Shown here piece by piece: positions 1-11,204 of a stretch of DNA of 64,000 nt. Position numbers and translations under genes: made by a program. Under the pieces are notes generated by a model. That model worked only from the letters and a program-made list of their open reading frames with translations, made no database searches and was not told the DNA's origin. How positions within the stretch are numbered: the first letter of the stretch is position 1; every line of letters starts with the position of its first letter. The stretch lies in the NCBI GenBank assembly GCA_009763385.1, contig VDCT01000298.1:124001-188000 (forward strand), in the 5' to 3' direction. The DNA comes from Coix lacryma-jobi var. lacryma-jobi (lineage: Eukaryota; Streptophyta; Magnoliopsida; Poales; Poaceae).

Positions 1-2427
1 GCCTTTTATTTATACACCAAGCATACTTTGTCAAACAGAGATGAAATTAAACCTGAAGGTGTATATCAAAGATATAAACTCCCATGTCAAATTTTATGAT
101 TTTTGGAGAAACACAGAAAATTACATAAATCAACAACGTTACATTTATTAATTAAAGCACAGATTTAATTGTCATATCAAAAGTATTCAAAACACAAATT
201 TTATAATTTTTATATTAGCACAGATATGCTATCATCAATCATGTAAAATTTCATAATTAACAGAGTTATAGATTAATTATAGCAAAAACAACAAAACTGA
301 TTACTGTGCAAAAAGCCAGAAAAAGAAAAACTTGAACGAACCCAAACTGGGCTTTCGGCCCAAGCCAACTCGGCCCAGCGTGGCGCGAGCACACGACGGT
401 AGGTGAGTGTGTGTGCGTTCGCTCGAGGCTCGGCGCGAGCGAGACAGCGCCCGAGGGTCCGCTCGAGGCCTGGCTCCAGCGAGACAACGAGACAAACGTC
501 TACCCGAGGCCTGACTCAGGGCTCGGCGAGACGGAAAACCCTCGTCCGTCCGAGGCCTAGCTCGGGCGATATGCTGCGCATGTGTCCGCTCGAGGCTTAG
601 CTCGAGACTTAGCTCGAGGCTCGGGCGAGACGGAAAAACGTTCGTCCGTCCGAGGCCTAGCTCGGGCGGGACGGTGAACGCGTTCGCCCGAGGCTTGGCT
701 CGAGCGAAGCGGTGTGCCTGACAGCTTTGCAGAAAAACCCTTCGACTTACCCTAAAACAACCCGCAGTCCATGGCGCTATTCACCTGAGTCTGCGACTTT
801 GCAACCAACACCCTGGAACTTCTCATCTTTACAACCACAAGGTCCCGACCATGGCCGGTGTGCACGACGGCGAACCGAGCGCCGACGGGCCTTACGCCGG
901 CCGACTCTGGCCAGAAGAGACTCGGCTGACGCGAGCATCAACACCGGCAAGACAGCCGCAGTCGATTGAGCTCTCAACCCTACACTCTACCACTCGGGTT
1001 GAGCCTGGCCACGCATAGCGGCGGATCGGATCTCAGCTAGCCCTGTTCCGGCGATCCTAGACCGGTAGCAAGCAAACGGAGAGGCTAGGAAGGTCTAGAA
1101 GCTCACCCTGGTGCTGATGGAGAAGCCGGTTCGAGCGGAGGTTGCTCGGAGAGTAGGCGTCCACGGAGCAGTGGCCTTCGGCGGTGAACTCTGGCGAAGA
1201 CGATGTTGTTCCGGTAAAACCTGAGCACCAGACAAGGAACCATCGAGCCTATGAGCTCTTTGGGATCAAGACGAAACACAAACATGAGAAAGAGGGAGTA
1301 GAGGAGTGCCCAGTGGATCGGACCACGGCAAGATTGAGCTCGGCGGAGCTTTTTCAATGGCAGAAGGAAGAACAGCGATTGCTTGCTCTCTGAGTGAGTA
1401 GAGTTTGAGCGAAAGGGTTCTGGAGATGCGCAAGGTCGTGGGGTATTTATACCCGTCGTCAATCGGGATGAGATCAAGCAGGAACGGTGAAATTGCAGCT
1501 CGAGCCAGGAAGGTACTCGTCGGGGCTGCGTGTCAAGATGTCAACGGCGAGCGCGGAAGAAGGCGCCACGACGCGAGGGTAAGTGCCAGCGGCTGGGTAA
1601 CTTTGCCACGAACTCGGTCGCACGTTGGTTCGAGAGAGAACTGCGGCCATCGCGCTGGCGTCGCCGGCAAAAGATCGCGGCGGCCACCGCCGTGAACAGG
1701 GAGGTGAGCTTATCCCCCCATTTTCCCCACCTCCTTTTCTACCCTTTCTGAAAAAAAACTAAAATTACATTTGATTTTTGAATAAAAGTTGAAAATATGC
1801 CAAAATATCAAATGCTCAGAATTCAATACTGAACATCTTTCATTTTTGCAAGATACCCAAAATATGCTCAGATTTTGAATTAGGATTTGAAATACAAAAG
1901 AGGACAAAAAGGGCAAAAGAGGACTTTTACAATTACTTTTGATTTCACAAGAACACTTGAAAAACTATAAACACCAAAGTTGTTCCTAATCAGAAATAGA
2001 GCAACTTTGCTTTTTAAAGCATACCCAAATTCTTTCAAAATTTTGATTTATAGAAAAGGGGATAAAATAGGGTTTTTGAATTATTTAAACTATTTATTTG
2101 AATTTCCTTCCAATCTGAAATTACACCTCAAAGGTAGCTTGAAACATGTTCCCACTACACCTTTGAGACATAATACCAGGGTTGGGTATAAAATTCAACT
2201 ACTATACATAAGATTACCATAATACCCTTATAAAGCATAAAAGCATTATTCTTAACAAGAAAGCATAAACTAGGATTGCAAACTTAAACACTCCTTATCA
2301 CTAAGCACAAGCATGAAAATTAAACTTGTTTTAAGTGAATGCATAATCAGGTTATTAACTCAGATAAAATGCCAGTGCATATGATGACATGTCAAGTTTT
2401 AGTCTTGCTTAACACCAGAGTGTTACA
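1..2427 (-). repeat. T 3' LTR (partial, left end outside window)
   Basis: Position 1 aligns with position 6895 of the 5' LTR, and the match continues to the shared end GTGTTACA at 2427. About 1.9 kb of this LTR is therefore beyond the window. In minus-strand sense it starts with U3. A TATA box (TATAAATA) lies at 1444-1451. Downstream of it, towards lower coordinates, is a GC-rich leader with short Xho-like palindromes (about 415-710), followed by AT-rich sequence. Differences from the 5' LTR are scattered substitutions and small indels. Confidence 0.95.
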
Positions 2428-2443
2428 GCTCTTTCCCCCTTAA
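2428..2443 (-). other. Polypurine tract of T
   Basis: On the minus strand a purine run (TAAGGGGGAAAGAGC) directly precedes the LTR start TGTAACAC. This is where plus-strand DNA synthesis is primed in LTR retroelements. It fixes the 3' side of the element and its orientation. Confidence 0.88.
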
Positions 2444-2565
2444 AGAAATCTCGTCCCGAGATTTAACCTGTAGGCTAAGTAATGGAAAAGGAAATGTGTT
2501 CGGCACTTCCATTACTAACCTTTACATAAAGCAGGGAAAGATTCCCATAAGACAGATTACGAGGA

Positions 2566-3057
2566 TTACACAGAAGAGAGAAACTCTGGAAAACTTTCTA
2601 AGAGAAACTCTTCCGACTCCCACGTGGCTTCTTCCTCCGTATGTTGATTCCATTGAACCTTGTAGAACTTGACAGCTCTTTTTCGCGTAACTCGATCTTT
2701 CTGGTCAAGAATCTTGATAGGATATTCTGAGTATGTCAGATCAGGCTCTAATTCAATCTCTTCAACATGAATAACATGGTCAGGCACTTGAAGACATTTC
2801 TTCAACTGAGAGACATGGAACACATTATGGACTAAAGATAGCTGTGGTGGTACGTCAAGTTGATATGCCACCTTTCCACATCTTTTAAGGATCTGATATG
2901 GACCTATATATCGAGGTGCCAACTTTCCTTTGATTCCAAATCGAGTAACTCCTTTCATTGGTGACACCTTGAGATAAACATAATCACCAACTTCAAAGGT
3001 AAGGGACTGACGTCTTTTATCAACATAACTTTTTTGTCTGGATTGTGCCTTCTTCAT
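2566..3057 (-). pseudogene. T integrase C-terminus with chromodomain (pol remnant)
   Basis: This remnant of the pol polyprotein begins with the end of integrase: the basic AQSRQKSY stretch, then a GPY/F-type module (GDYVYLKVSP, GKLAPRYIGPYQIL, HNVFHVSQL). The last 55 or so residues form a chromodomain of the plant chromovirus type, with a WNQHTEEEATWE core. In this family the chromodomain follows integrase and is thought to steer integration to chromatin carrying methylated H3. The reading frame is open and ends in a normal stop at 2566. It has no start of its own: it joins gag out of frame at a deletion point near 3055-3075. All upstream enzymatic domains are gone, so it is non-functional for integration here. 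Confidence 0.92.
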
Positions 3058-3754
3058 GTTTGCGGTTCTTTTCCTCGCTTGCTATAGCAATATTCACTGC
3101 TTCATTATAGCTGATATTGCCACAAGTAGTCATCATTGATTGAAGTTTTGTATTCAATCCCCTCATGAAACATCCCTTCTTTTTCTCCTCCGTATTGACT
3201 TGATCGAAAGCATATTGGGACAGATGATTGAATTTTCCAATGTACTGCATTACAGGTTCATCTCCCTGACGGAGAGCTAAGAACTCTTCAAGTTTCATTT
3301 GCATAACTCCCTCGGGTATATAGTGAGCCCTGAAGGCTGCCCTGAACTCAGCCCAGGTAATTTGGTGGCCAGCCGGTTGAACCGCTGTTAGGTTTGTCCA
3401 CCAAACTCCTGCAGCGCCACGAAGCTGTTGCGTTGCAAACGCTGGCTTCTGAATCTCGGTACAATTGATAAGACTAAATTTCTGCTCCATAGTGCGGAGC
3501 CAGTCATCCGCCTCCAGAGGTTCATCTGCTTTTGTGAAAACGGGAGGACGAGTATCCGTGAAGTCCATATATGTTGTTTCCTCCCTATTATAACGGCCAC
3601 GGCCCCGTTGTCCGGCATTCTGATTCTGCGCCAACAAGGTTGTTGCATTGACTAATGTTGCAATTGCATCGGCCAAAGAAGGTGGAACGGGTGGTGCATT
3701 TGGGATGTCATCCCCACCGTGAGAAGAACTAGCACCGCGAGTGTTAACAGGCAT
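3020..3754 (-). pseudogene. T gag (capsid domain, C-terminally truncated)
   Basis: The likely start is ATG at 3754 (MPVNTRGASS). An AG preceded by a pyrimidine-rich run (TTTGTTTTGAACAG) abuts this ATG and looks like a splice acceptor. The protein carries the Retrotrans_gag core: WLRTMEQKF, the AAGVWWTNL motif, WAEFRAAFRAHYIPEG and the YIGKFNHLSQYA block. No zinc knuckle is reached, because the frame runs into the deletion junction at about 3060 and stops at 3020. The Gag core would form the virus-like particle. The frame is the same as that of the upstream leader ORF (3956-4498), but several stops lie between the two, so they could be joined only by splicing. Confidence 0.9.
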
Positions 3755-3955
3755 CTGTTCAAAACAAACCAAACATTCATACATATACATTGTACACATC
3801 AAGGTCAGCTTATTTTTCATACAAGTCTGCTCTTGAGCAAGACTATCGAGACCACTTTCTTACCCATCTGACTATATAGGGGTTTTCTGACTAACTAGTT
3901 TACAAAGTCAGAGAGATACACTGTGAAACACCTTATGCTTATTCAACCTCTAAAT

Positions 3956-4498
3956 CTATGACTCTTCCTCAGATGTGACTTCATCTTCCACCGGCTCTAA
4001 CTCCTCATCTTCTTCTTCTTCCTCCTCAGATGCATTTTCAGGATGTGGTGGTGTGGCAGGTTTTGGCTGCAACTGTGCGGTTAGCTCTTCTATATGCCTA
4101 TGCAGGTCAGCATGATGGTTTGCCAGGATGTTTTGATTATCTCTCATTATATCTACCCGGGTTCATGCCCGGTTTCTCTGCTCAACGGCCTGCCTCCACT
4201 TGCATTCATACTCTTGGTGCTGCTTGTGGTGGTATTGTAGCTGCTCACGCAACTCTTCCCTATCTCTGGTGCCCCTCATCCTTTCTCCATTTGCCCTTGC
4301 CAACTCCATATACAGGCGGTCTACTTCCGCCTGCAGCTGTGAAGTGGCAGTGTTACTACCTTCACCTTCTTCGTAAGTGACCAGGGGCTGGTTACTTCCC
4401 TCACTCTCAGCAGGGTCATCACCTCTTGGGGCAAGAACGTGCCGAGGAACACCTCGAGGTCCGGTACATTTGCGTGCAGTCTGCTTGGTACGTACCAT
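3956..4498 (-). pseudogene. T leader ORF with histone H3-like N-terminus and acidic C-terminus
   Basis: The frame opens at ATG 4498 and runs 181 codons to the stop at 3956, with one internal TGA at 4163-4165 (codon 112). After Met the residues are VRTKQTARKCTG, against ARTKQTARKSTG in the histone H3 tail. The match runs at H3 positions 2-12 with a single change (S10 to C), and only A1 to V before it. The middle (about 45-140) is charged and probably coiled coil. The last 30 residues are mostly Glu/Asp, with a run of six Glu. The PBS lies 470 bp upstream and gag downstream in the same frame. It may be the first exon of Gag or a separate protein. I do not know a described function. The H3 resemblance is read directly; its role is inference. 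Confidence 0.72.
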
Positions 4499-4973
4499 CT
4501 GCTAAAATATATTCATTTTGAACATTAGAACTATATATGTTCTAGGATTAAGAGATAGAGTTTTATAATTAGATAGATATAACAACTCTATTTAGATACA
4601 ACCTTTTAAGAGGGAAAGTTAATTATAGGTTATCAATCATGATGCATGAATCGAACTTACGAACAAAGCATACATCAAACAAATAATTAACTTTAAAATA
4701 GTCACTTTTAATAAAAGTGAATAAACTTCCTTTTCACAATTTAGGGCAATAACATAATAAGCATTGTTCCTTAGATATAAGTATCATCATAATTATACTG
4801 AAAACATATCCATTTAGATAGAAGGATAAGTCTGAAGAATGAATTAAGGCAAGTCAGAAGAATAAGACAAGTCTTAGAAGCAATTTGGACTCAAACTAAT
4901 TCGAAATTTAGTTTGACTCAAAACCTTTGAAGTTTTCAAAAATGAATACTGTTATACTTTCTAAGGGAATCCT

Positions 4974-4985
4974 GCTCTGATACCA
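4974..4985 (-). other. Primer-binding site of T (initiator tRNA-Met type)
   Basis: The minus strand reads TGGTATCAGAGC, the 12-base complement of the 3' end of plant initiator tRNA-Met. It lies two bases after the 5' LTR end (CTGCCACA). This primes minus-strand cDNA synthesis and fixes the LTR boundary at 4988. Confidence 0.95.
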
Positions 4986-5416
4986 GCTGTGGCAGAACTT
5001 CCTAAATTAAGTGGCCTACATGCACCCATCATTATCCTAAGGACCTTTGATCAGCGTGCACGAGTTCCAAATGATTCAAGAGGTCTGTCGGGTGTCCGCG
5101 GGAAACCCGAATCATCCACGTTACATTCTTTCCAGGATAATCCCTCATCAAGCATCACAGTATTACAACAGTTTTATAGATAAGATAAATCAGAGTAAAA
5201 GCGGAAAGATTAATATACATAGATTAAAACTTAGGTTTAAAGTTTACATCACTAAAATACTTATTACAAAACTTGTTCGGAACTTTATATTACAAAACTC
5301 ATTCAAAAGAGATTACTTGCCCAAGGTCACACATCAGAATCGTTATCACTTTCTTCTACTAGAGTGAAGTAGCATTGTCCATCAAAAGGTGGATCCATGT
5401 ACTCACCTGCAACAAG

Positions 5417-5446
5417 GGTTAACAAACCCTGAGTACAAAAGTACTC
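5417..5446 (-). other. Paired stem-loops before the LTR-internal splice-like junction of T
   Basis: GAGTAC and GTACTC flank a four-base loop at 5431-5446. AGGGTT and AACCCT flank a four-base loop at 5417-5430. Both sit just before TTGCAG in minus sense. The first stem, followed by AGGGTTT, recurs at 55833-55850 in the other Tekay-type LTR (T2) of this window. Confidence 0.55.
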
Positions 5447-7308
5447 AACAAGACTTAACCGACTAGAAAAGAGGAGAACACTCAGGAATGAGAGGCTTAG
5501 GAAGTCAAGGTAAGGCTTAAGCAAAATCAAATATTTTGCACAAAAAGCATTTTGTAAAACCTTGTTTTATTTTGGAAAGATTTCTGTATTTCTCAATTCT
5601 TCATTGTTCAAGATTCATTTTATCTTTCAAAAACATCCCTAGTTGAGAACCACTCTCCGTTGACAGTCGAAGACCAAGTCTCCATAACCAAGGAGCAACG
5701 TTAATCCGGATAAAGAATACTCAGCTGAGGATCCCTATTCACACGACATATGTAGCACCCAAGCTTGCATAGGCCAACCCGTCTACCACGATTCCTCCAA
5801 GATTGGGCCCGGTCCTACGCCACCCAGAAGTACATTACACCACTCTTATCCAGGTACGACGACCACGTGGGTACAAGCTACTTCCGCCATCTCTCCACTC
5901 CCAGTGCGCGGTTGTCGGTCCCAATAAAGGATTCCTCGGAGCCAGAGCTTTCCGTAGTATGTGAATAGTTGCAAGTCTTGACCAGCAGGCTCCCATACGG
6001 ATGGTCCCTAATTTTTCCACCAGAAACTGTACCTTGGTTATATCTCACCCAAGCGTAACAGTCCTGTCAGTTTTTCAACCCGGTCCCGGTCGGTGTCAAC
6101 TGTTGAGTCCCGGACTACAACATGACGGCACCGTACGCTAGGACAACCTCTCCTTGCCGTTGACTAGGTACGGATCAGATACTTAGCCAACAGTCGGGAG
6201 TAAAGCCAAATTCCCATAAATATTCTTTAAGTGATCACACTTTTGAAATTGGCATTTTTATCGCAAATCTATTGTATAGCAATGCTAAGCATTTTTCAAA
6301 TAGTTTTTAAACAAGGCAGGTGGATCTTCAGGTGGAGGTAAACAGTGCAAGAAGTAGGTCATCACACAACTCCTATAACCTAATGCAGTAGTTTATCTCA
6401 GCAACATTTTAATAAAAAAACTTTATAAAACAAGAAAAGGTTAAATGCACCGGGGCTTGCCTTGAGGATCGGTGAAGTCCGAAGATTCTGAAAAACAAGA
6501 AAGGTCTGCACCCTCAGGAGAAATCCACTGAGAGTTAGGGCCTTCCGAAGCGGGATCTACACGTAAAAGTGCATATGCATGAATAAAGAGATGCTTATGA
6601 TGTGATCATGGTAAAGATGGAAATTTTCTTAACTATACCCTTTACAGAGTACAACTTTCCCTCACGGTAAAGTTGCAAACCAACAAACCCACTTTAGTTA
6701 TTATAAACACTAAACAAGTTTTATTATTTTCTGATAAAGCAACTTACAAGCAACAAAAAGGCATTTGTATAAAGGAAACCCATAACCAGGGAGCAAATCT
6801 TGCTAGTTTCCCATTGGTTGTCAAACAATTCCAAAAGTCACACAAATCTACAGAGATCAACTATTTCTATTTATTTTATTAATTATTTTAATTAGCCTTT
6901 TATTTATACACCAAGCATACTTTGTCAAACAGAGATGAAATTAAACCTGAAGGTGTATATCAAAGATATAAACTCCCACGTCAAATTTTATGATTTTTGG
7001 AGAAACACAGAAAATTACATAAATCAACAACGTTACATTTATTAATTAAAGCACAGATTTAATTGTCATATCAAAAGTATTCAAAACACAAATTTTATAA
7101 TTTTTATATTAGCACAGATATGCTATCATCTATCATGTCAAATTTCATAATTAACAGAGTTATAGATTAATTATAGCAAAAACAACAAAACTGATTACTG
7201 TGCAAAAAGCCAGAAAAAGAAAAACTTGAACGAACCCAAACTGGGCTTTCGGCCCAAGCCAACTCGGCCCAGCGTGGCGCGAGCACAAGACGGTAGGTGA
7301 GTGTGTGT

Positions 7309-7600
7309 GCGTTCGCTCGAGGCTCGGCGCGAGCGAGACAGCGCCCGAGGGTCCGCTCGAGGCCTGGCTCCAGCGAGACAACGAGACAAACGTCTACCCG
7401 AGGCCTGACTCAGGGCTCGGCGAGACGGAAAACCCTCGTCCGTCCGAGGCCTAGCTCGGGCGATACGCTGCGCATGTGTCCGCTCGAGGCTTAGCTCGAG
7501 GCTCGGGCGAGACGGAAAAACGTTCGTCCGTCCGAGGCCTAGCTCGGGCGGGACGGTGAACGCGTTTGCTCGAGGCTTGGCTCGAGCGAAGCGTTGTGCC
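7309..7600 (-). repeat. GC-rich palindromic repeat block in the T LTR leader
   Basis: Units of about 40-60 bp repeat a small palindrome of the form CCGAGGCCTAGCTCGG or CTCGAGGCTTGGCTCGAG, with the linker GCGAGACGGAAAA. The homologous block in the 3' LTR is at about 415-710 and carries one extra short unit (TTAGCTCGAGAC). It lies downstream of the TATA box and would be part of the RNA leader. Short open frames across it are composition artefacts. Confidence 0.6.
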
Positions 7601-8326
7601 TGACAGCTTTGCAGAAAAACCCTTCGACTTACCCTAAAACAACCCGCATTCCATGGCGCTATTCACCTGAGTCTGCGACTTTGCAACCAACACCCTGGAA
7701 CTTCTCATCTTTACAACCACAAGGTCCCCGACCATGGCCGGTGTGCACGACGGCGAACCGAGCGCCGACGGGCCTTACGCCGGCCGACTCTGGCCAGAAG
7801 AGACTCGGCTGACGCGAGCATCAACACCGGCAAGACAGCCGCAGTCGATTGAGCTCTCAACCCTACACTCTACCACTCGGGTTGAGCCTGGCCACGCATG
7901 GCGGCGGATCGGATCTCGGCTAGCCCGGTTCCGGCGATCCTAGACCGGTAGCAAGCAAACAGAGAGGCTAGGAAGGTCTAGAAGCTCACCCTGGTGCTGA
8001 TGGAGAAGCCGGTTCGAGCGGAGGTTGCTCGGAGAGTAGGCGTCCACGGAGCAGTGGCCTTCGGCGGTGAACTCCGGCGAAGACGATGTTGTTCCGGTAA
8101 AACCTGAGCACCAGACAAGGAACCATCGAGCCTATGAGCTCTTTGGGATCAAGACGAAACACAAACACGAGAAAGAGGGAGTAGAGGAGTGCCCAGTGGA
8201 TCGGACCACGGCAAGATTGAGCTCGGCGGAGCTTTTTCAATGGCGGAAGGAAGAACAGCGATTGCTTGCTCTCTGAGTGAGTAGAGTTTGAGCGAAAGGG
8301 TTCTGGAGATGCGCAAGGTCGTGGGG

Positions 8327-8334
8327 TATTTATA
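8327..8334 (-). promoter_or_regulatory. TATA box of the T 5' LTR
   Basis: The minus strand reads GGTATAAATACC. Transcription would start about 30 bases further left, near 8295. The same box is present in the 3' LTR at 1444-1451. No other TATA-like motif in the U3 is as good. Confidence 0.6.
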
Positions 8335-9312
8335 CCCGTGGTCAATCGGGATGAGATCAAGAAGGAACGGTGAAATTGCAGCTCGAGCCAGGAAGGTACT
8401 CGTCGGGGCTGCGTGTCAAGATGTCAACGGCGAGCGCGGAAGAAGGCGCCACGACGCGAGGGTAAGTGCCAGCGGCTGGGTAACTTTGCCACGAACTCGG
8501 TCGCACGTTGGTTCGGGAGAGAACTGCGGCCATCGCGCTGGCGTCGCCGGCAAAAGATCGCGGCGGCCACCGCCGTTAACAGGGAGGTGAGCTTATCCCC
8601 TCCCATTTTCCCCACCTCCTTTTCTACCCTTTCTGAAAAAAAACTAAAATTACATTTGATTTTTGAATAAAAGTTGAAAATATGCCAAAATATCAAATGC
8701 TCAGAATTCAATACTGAACATCTTTCATTTTTGGAAGATACCCAAAATATGCTCAGATTTTGAATTAGGATTTGAAATACAAAAGAGGACAAAAAGGGCA
8801 AAAGAGGACTTTTACAATTACTTTTGATTTCACAAGAACACTTGAAAAACTATAAACACCAAAGTTGTTCCTAATCAGAAATAGAGCAACTTTGCTTTTT
8901 AAAGCATACCCAAATTCTTTCAAAATTTTGATTTATAGAAAAGGGGATAAAATAGGGTTTTTGAATTATTTAAACTATTTATTTGAATTTCATTCCAATC
9001 TGGAATTACACCTCAAAGGTAGCTTGAAACATGTTCCCACTACACCTTTGAGACATAATACCAGGGTTGGGTATAAAATTCAACTACTATACATAAGATT
9101 ACCATAATACCCTTATAAAGCATAAAAGCATTATTCTTAACAAGAAAGCATAAACTAGGATTGCAAACTTAAACACTCCTTATCACTAAGCACAAGCATG
9201 AAAATTAAACTTGTTTTAAGTGAATGCATAATCAGGTTATTAACTCAGATAAAATGTCAGTGCATATGATGACATGTCAAGTTTTAGTCTTGCTTAACAC
9301 CAGAGTGTTACA

Positions 9313-11204
9313 TTACTGTAGCACCCAACGCAATGTAGCAGTTACTGTAGCGATCAGTCATTGTTCTACAACAGATTACTGTAGCAGCGATCACATGAAC
9401 AGCAACAGCGCAGAGCACGGTTGTTGATGTAGCAGTTACTTTAGCACTGTAGCAAATTACTGTAGCGTCTGGTCGTACTGTAGCAGCGTCCGGTCAGCCC
9501 GAAAACAACGCTGTTCAAACACCAAATCGACCCGAAACTCAGTCAAATCAACTCCAAACTTCACCAAATTTTGCATAGATGATCACAACTATGTTGGTGA
9601 GCTATCTCTAAGGGAACATGGCTCGAGCCCAAATAGAAATTCGTGAATTGCAGATCTCGTGCAAAAGGGAAAAGTTTAGAACTGAAAACGAAATCCGCCC
9701 GATCTATGTGCCCATGAGGAATTAGATGAATTCCTTCAGTGGAAAGATGTCTCTCACGATGCTACACAAGATGGTTCAAAAGGATTTTCAATCCATCCCT
9801 TCAAACGGAAGATGTCGCGAAAGAATCGAAGGGAGGAAACGAAGAACACGAAGAACAAAATCGCAAAACGAAGAGGAGCACGAATTTGATCCTTGGATTT
9901 CAGCAAGATGAAAGATTGTATTAGCTCATGGTATTGGGTTACAAGCCACTCCTAGCAACACAAAACTCGGATGGCAAAAAGCTCAAGAACAAGAGCCCTC
10001 CTCTCCTCTAACCCTAGCCTCTCCTCACAGTAGCAAAATGAGAATGGCACTCTTCAAGGATGGCTGTCCAATACAGCCCCTTCATCTATATATAGGCACA
10101 CGTCTGAATGACACAAACGCCCTAACATGAAGTACTAACCCAAATACCCCCTAGGGGTAAAACCGTCCAACTCTAGCAGTTTCCATCCGACGGCCACGCG
10201 CCTTCTCATCCTTCGCTTCGCCTCGACGCAAGCTCCAGGATACCGCCACGTGCCGTCACCATCGACCGCCGCGCCTTCTCACCGATAGCTTCGCTGCAAC
10301 GCAATCCTCTCGGTGTCGCCACGCGTCGACCGTCCTTTTGGACCTTCCCCCGTTTTTGAGGCCCAAACCGAGAAACCTGCCAACCCAGGTTTTGAGGCCC
10401 AAACCTGGAAACCGTCCACCCCGAGTTTTGAGGCCGAAACTCAGAAACCCGCGAGCCCAGGTTTTGAGGCCCAAACCTGGAAACCGTCCATCCCGAGTTT
10501 TGAGGCCCAAACTCAGAAACCTGCCACCTGGGTTTTGAGGCCCAAACTCGGAAACCGTCGAGGTAGATTTTTGAGGCTCAGCTACCGAACCCTCACCGTA
10601 GACAGGATGTGGTTCGCACACCCTGACCACCGACATCGATGCCGATGCATGTCCAGCTTCCACGCCGGGCACAACGCCTTCGCCTTCTTTCTTGACTCGG
10701 TCGACGGCACTTGCGCCGCACGCAAGCCCGTGTCCGACCTCCCGCCAAGTGCCGAGACGCCATCGTCTTCGTCCCGACTTGGCCGATGCACCGCACATCC
10801 CCATGTGCTCTCGCTCGCTGATGCCACGTGCCAGCTACCACAGCTGGTCCTCCGGCCTCTTGGTCCGTCGGTCCAAGCCTCACGTCCGCCCTTCACCGCT
10901 CTGGGTACATCGGCATGGCACGTCCACCGCACGGCACGCCCATCCTTCACCGCTCCCGGTCCGTCGTCACGACACGTCTCTACTTGACCTTCACCTCGCC
11001 ATCAACCACTGTATCCGAGCTCCACACCTGCACATCAACACAGCCAAGAGACACATGTTGCACATGCACACCAACACATGAAACACCACAACTCAATGCC
11101 ACCGGTTAGTCATACACATTAAGCACATAGCGAGATAATGACTCAACCGGGAAAAGCCTCAAACCTTCCTCTTCAATGTCAATCATTCATCATATATGTT
11201 CTCA
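9313..11204 (-). repeat. W 3' LTR (partial)
   Basis: It matches 17390-19298 and ends at the shared CATATATGTTCTCA, where the PPT begins. The part equivalent to 16967-17390 lies on the far side of T, outside the window. It contains tandem TACTGTAGCA motifs near 9313-9490, a TATA box (minus CCTATATATAG, 10086-10096) and the hairpin array at 10346-10555. Open frames here, such as the FEAQTWKP-type repeats on the plus strand, are translations of the hairpin array and not genes. Confidence 0.93.
10346..10555. repeat. Hairpin array in W 3' LTR
   Basis: Six units of about 37-40 bp each contain an inverted repeat around GGCC, for example AGGTTT/AAACCT then GAGTTT/AAACTC. The arms differ between neighbouring units but usually remain complementary. 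The array is about 250 bp upstream of the TATA box in minus sense. Confidence 0.75.

Larger units (their letters stand above)
1..9312 (-). mobile_element. Element T: deletion derivative of a Tekay/Del-type chromovirus (Ty3/Gypsy)
   Basis: Two copies of one LTR flank a short internal region read on the minus strand. The 5' LTR is 4988-9312 and the 3' LTR is 1-2427, cut by the window edge. The primer-binding site lies next to the 5' LTR and the polypurine tract next to the 3' LTR. Between them are a leader ORF, gag and an integrase C-terminus with chromodomain; protease, RT, RNase H and the integrase core are missing. LTR ends (minus sense) are TGTAACAC and CTGCCACA. A chromodomain, an initiator-Met PBS and LTRs over 4 kb fit the Tekay/Del clade. 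T is inserted in the 3' LTR of element W. The base run after the LTR is TTACT; the partner TSD lies outside the window, so it cannot be confirmed. Confidence 0.93.
4988..9312 (-). repeat. T 5' LTR, complete, about 4.3 kb
   Basis: Boundaries come from the PBS side (TGTGGCAG in plus sense) and from the shared end with the left LTR (GTGTTACA at 9312). The TATA box is TATAAATA (minus) at 8327-8334. This implies a U3 of about 1 kb and an unusually long R-U5 of about 3.3 kb. R-U5 contains the GC-rich leader, a strong donor-like CAGG/GTGAGC near 7990-7998, a stem-loop pair at 5417-5446 and a TTGCAG/GTGAGT junction at 5405-5410. The junction is followed by a short open frame rich in Asp/Glu that stops at 5327. 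I see no independent gene in it. Confidence 0.94.

Noticed and set aside
1103..1477. 124-codon minus-strand frame present in both T LTRs
   Set aside because: Its presence in both copies follows from LTR identity. No motif, and it spans the TATA box.
4400..4498. True histone H3 gene
   Set aside because: Only the first dozen residues match; the histone fold does not follow, and the ORF lies between the PBS and gag of a retrotransposon.
4974..4985. tRNA-like sequence
   Set aside because: Only the 12-base complement of a tRNA end is present, as a primer-binding site; no cloverleaf.
10313..10987. Open frame with repeated FEAQTWKP-type units
   Set aside because: It is the translation of the LTR hairpin array; similar frames arise on both strands and in every LTR copy.
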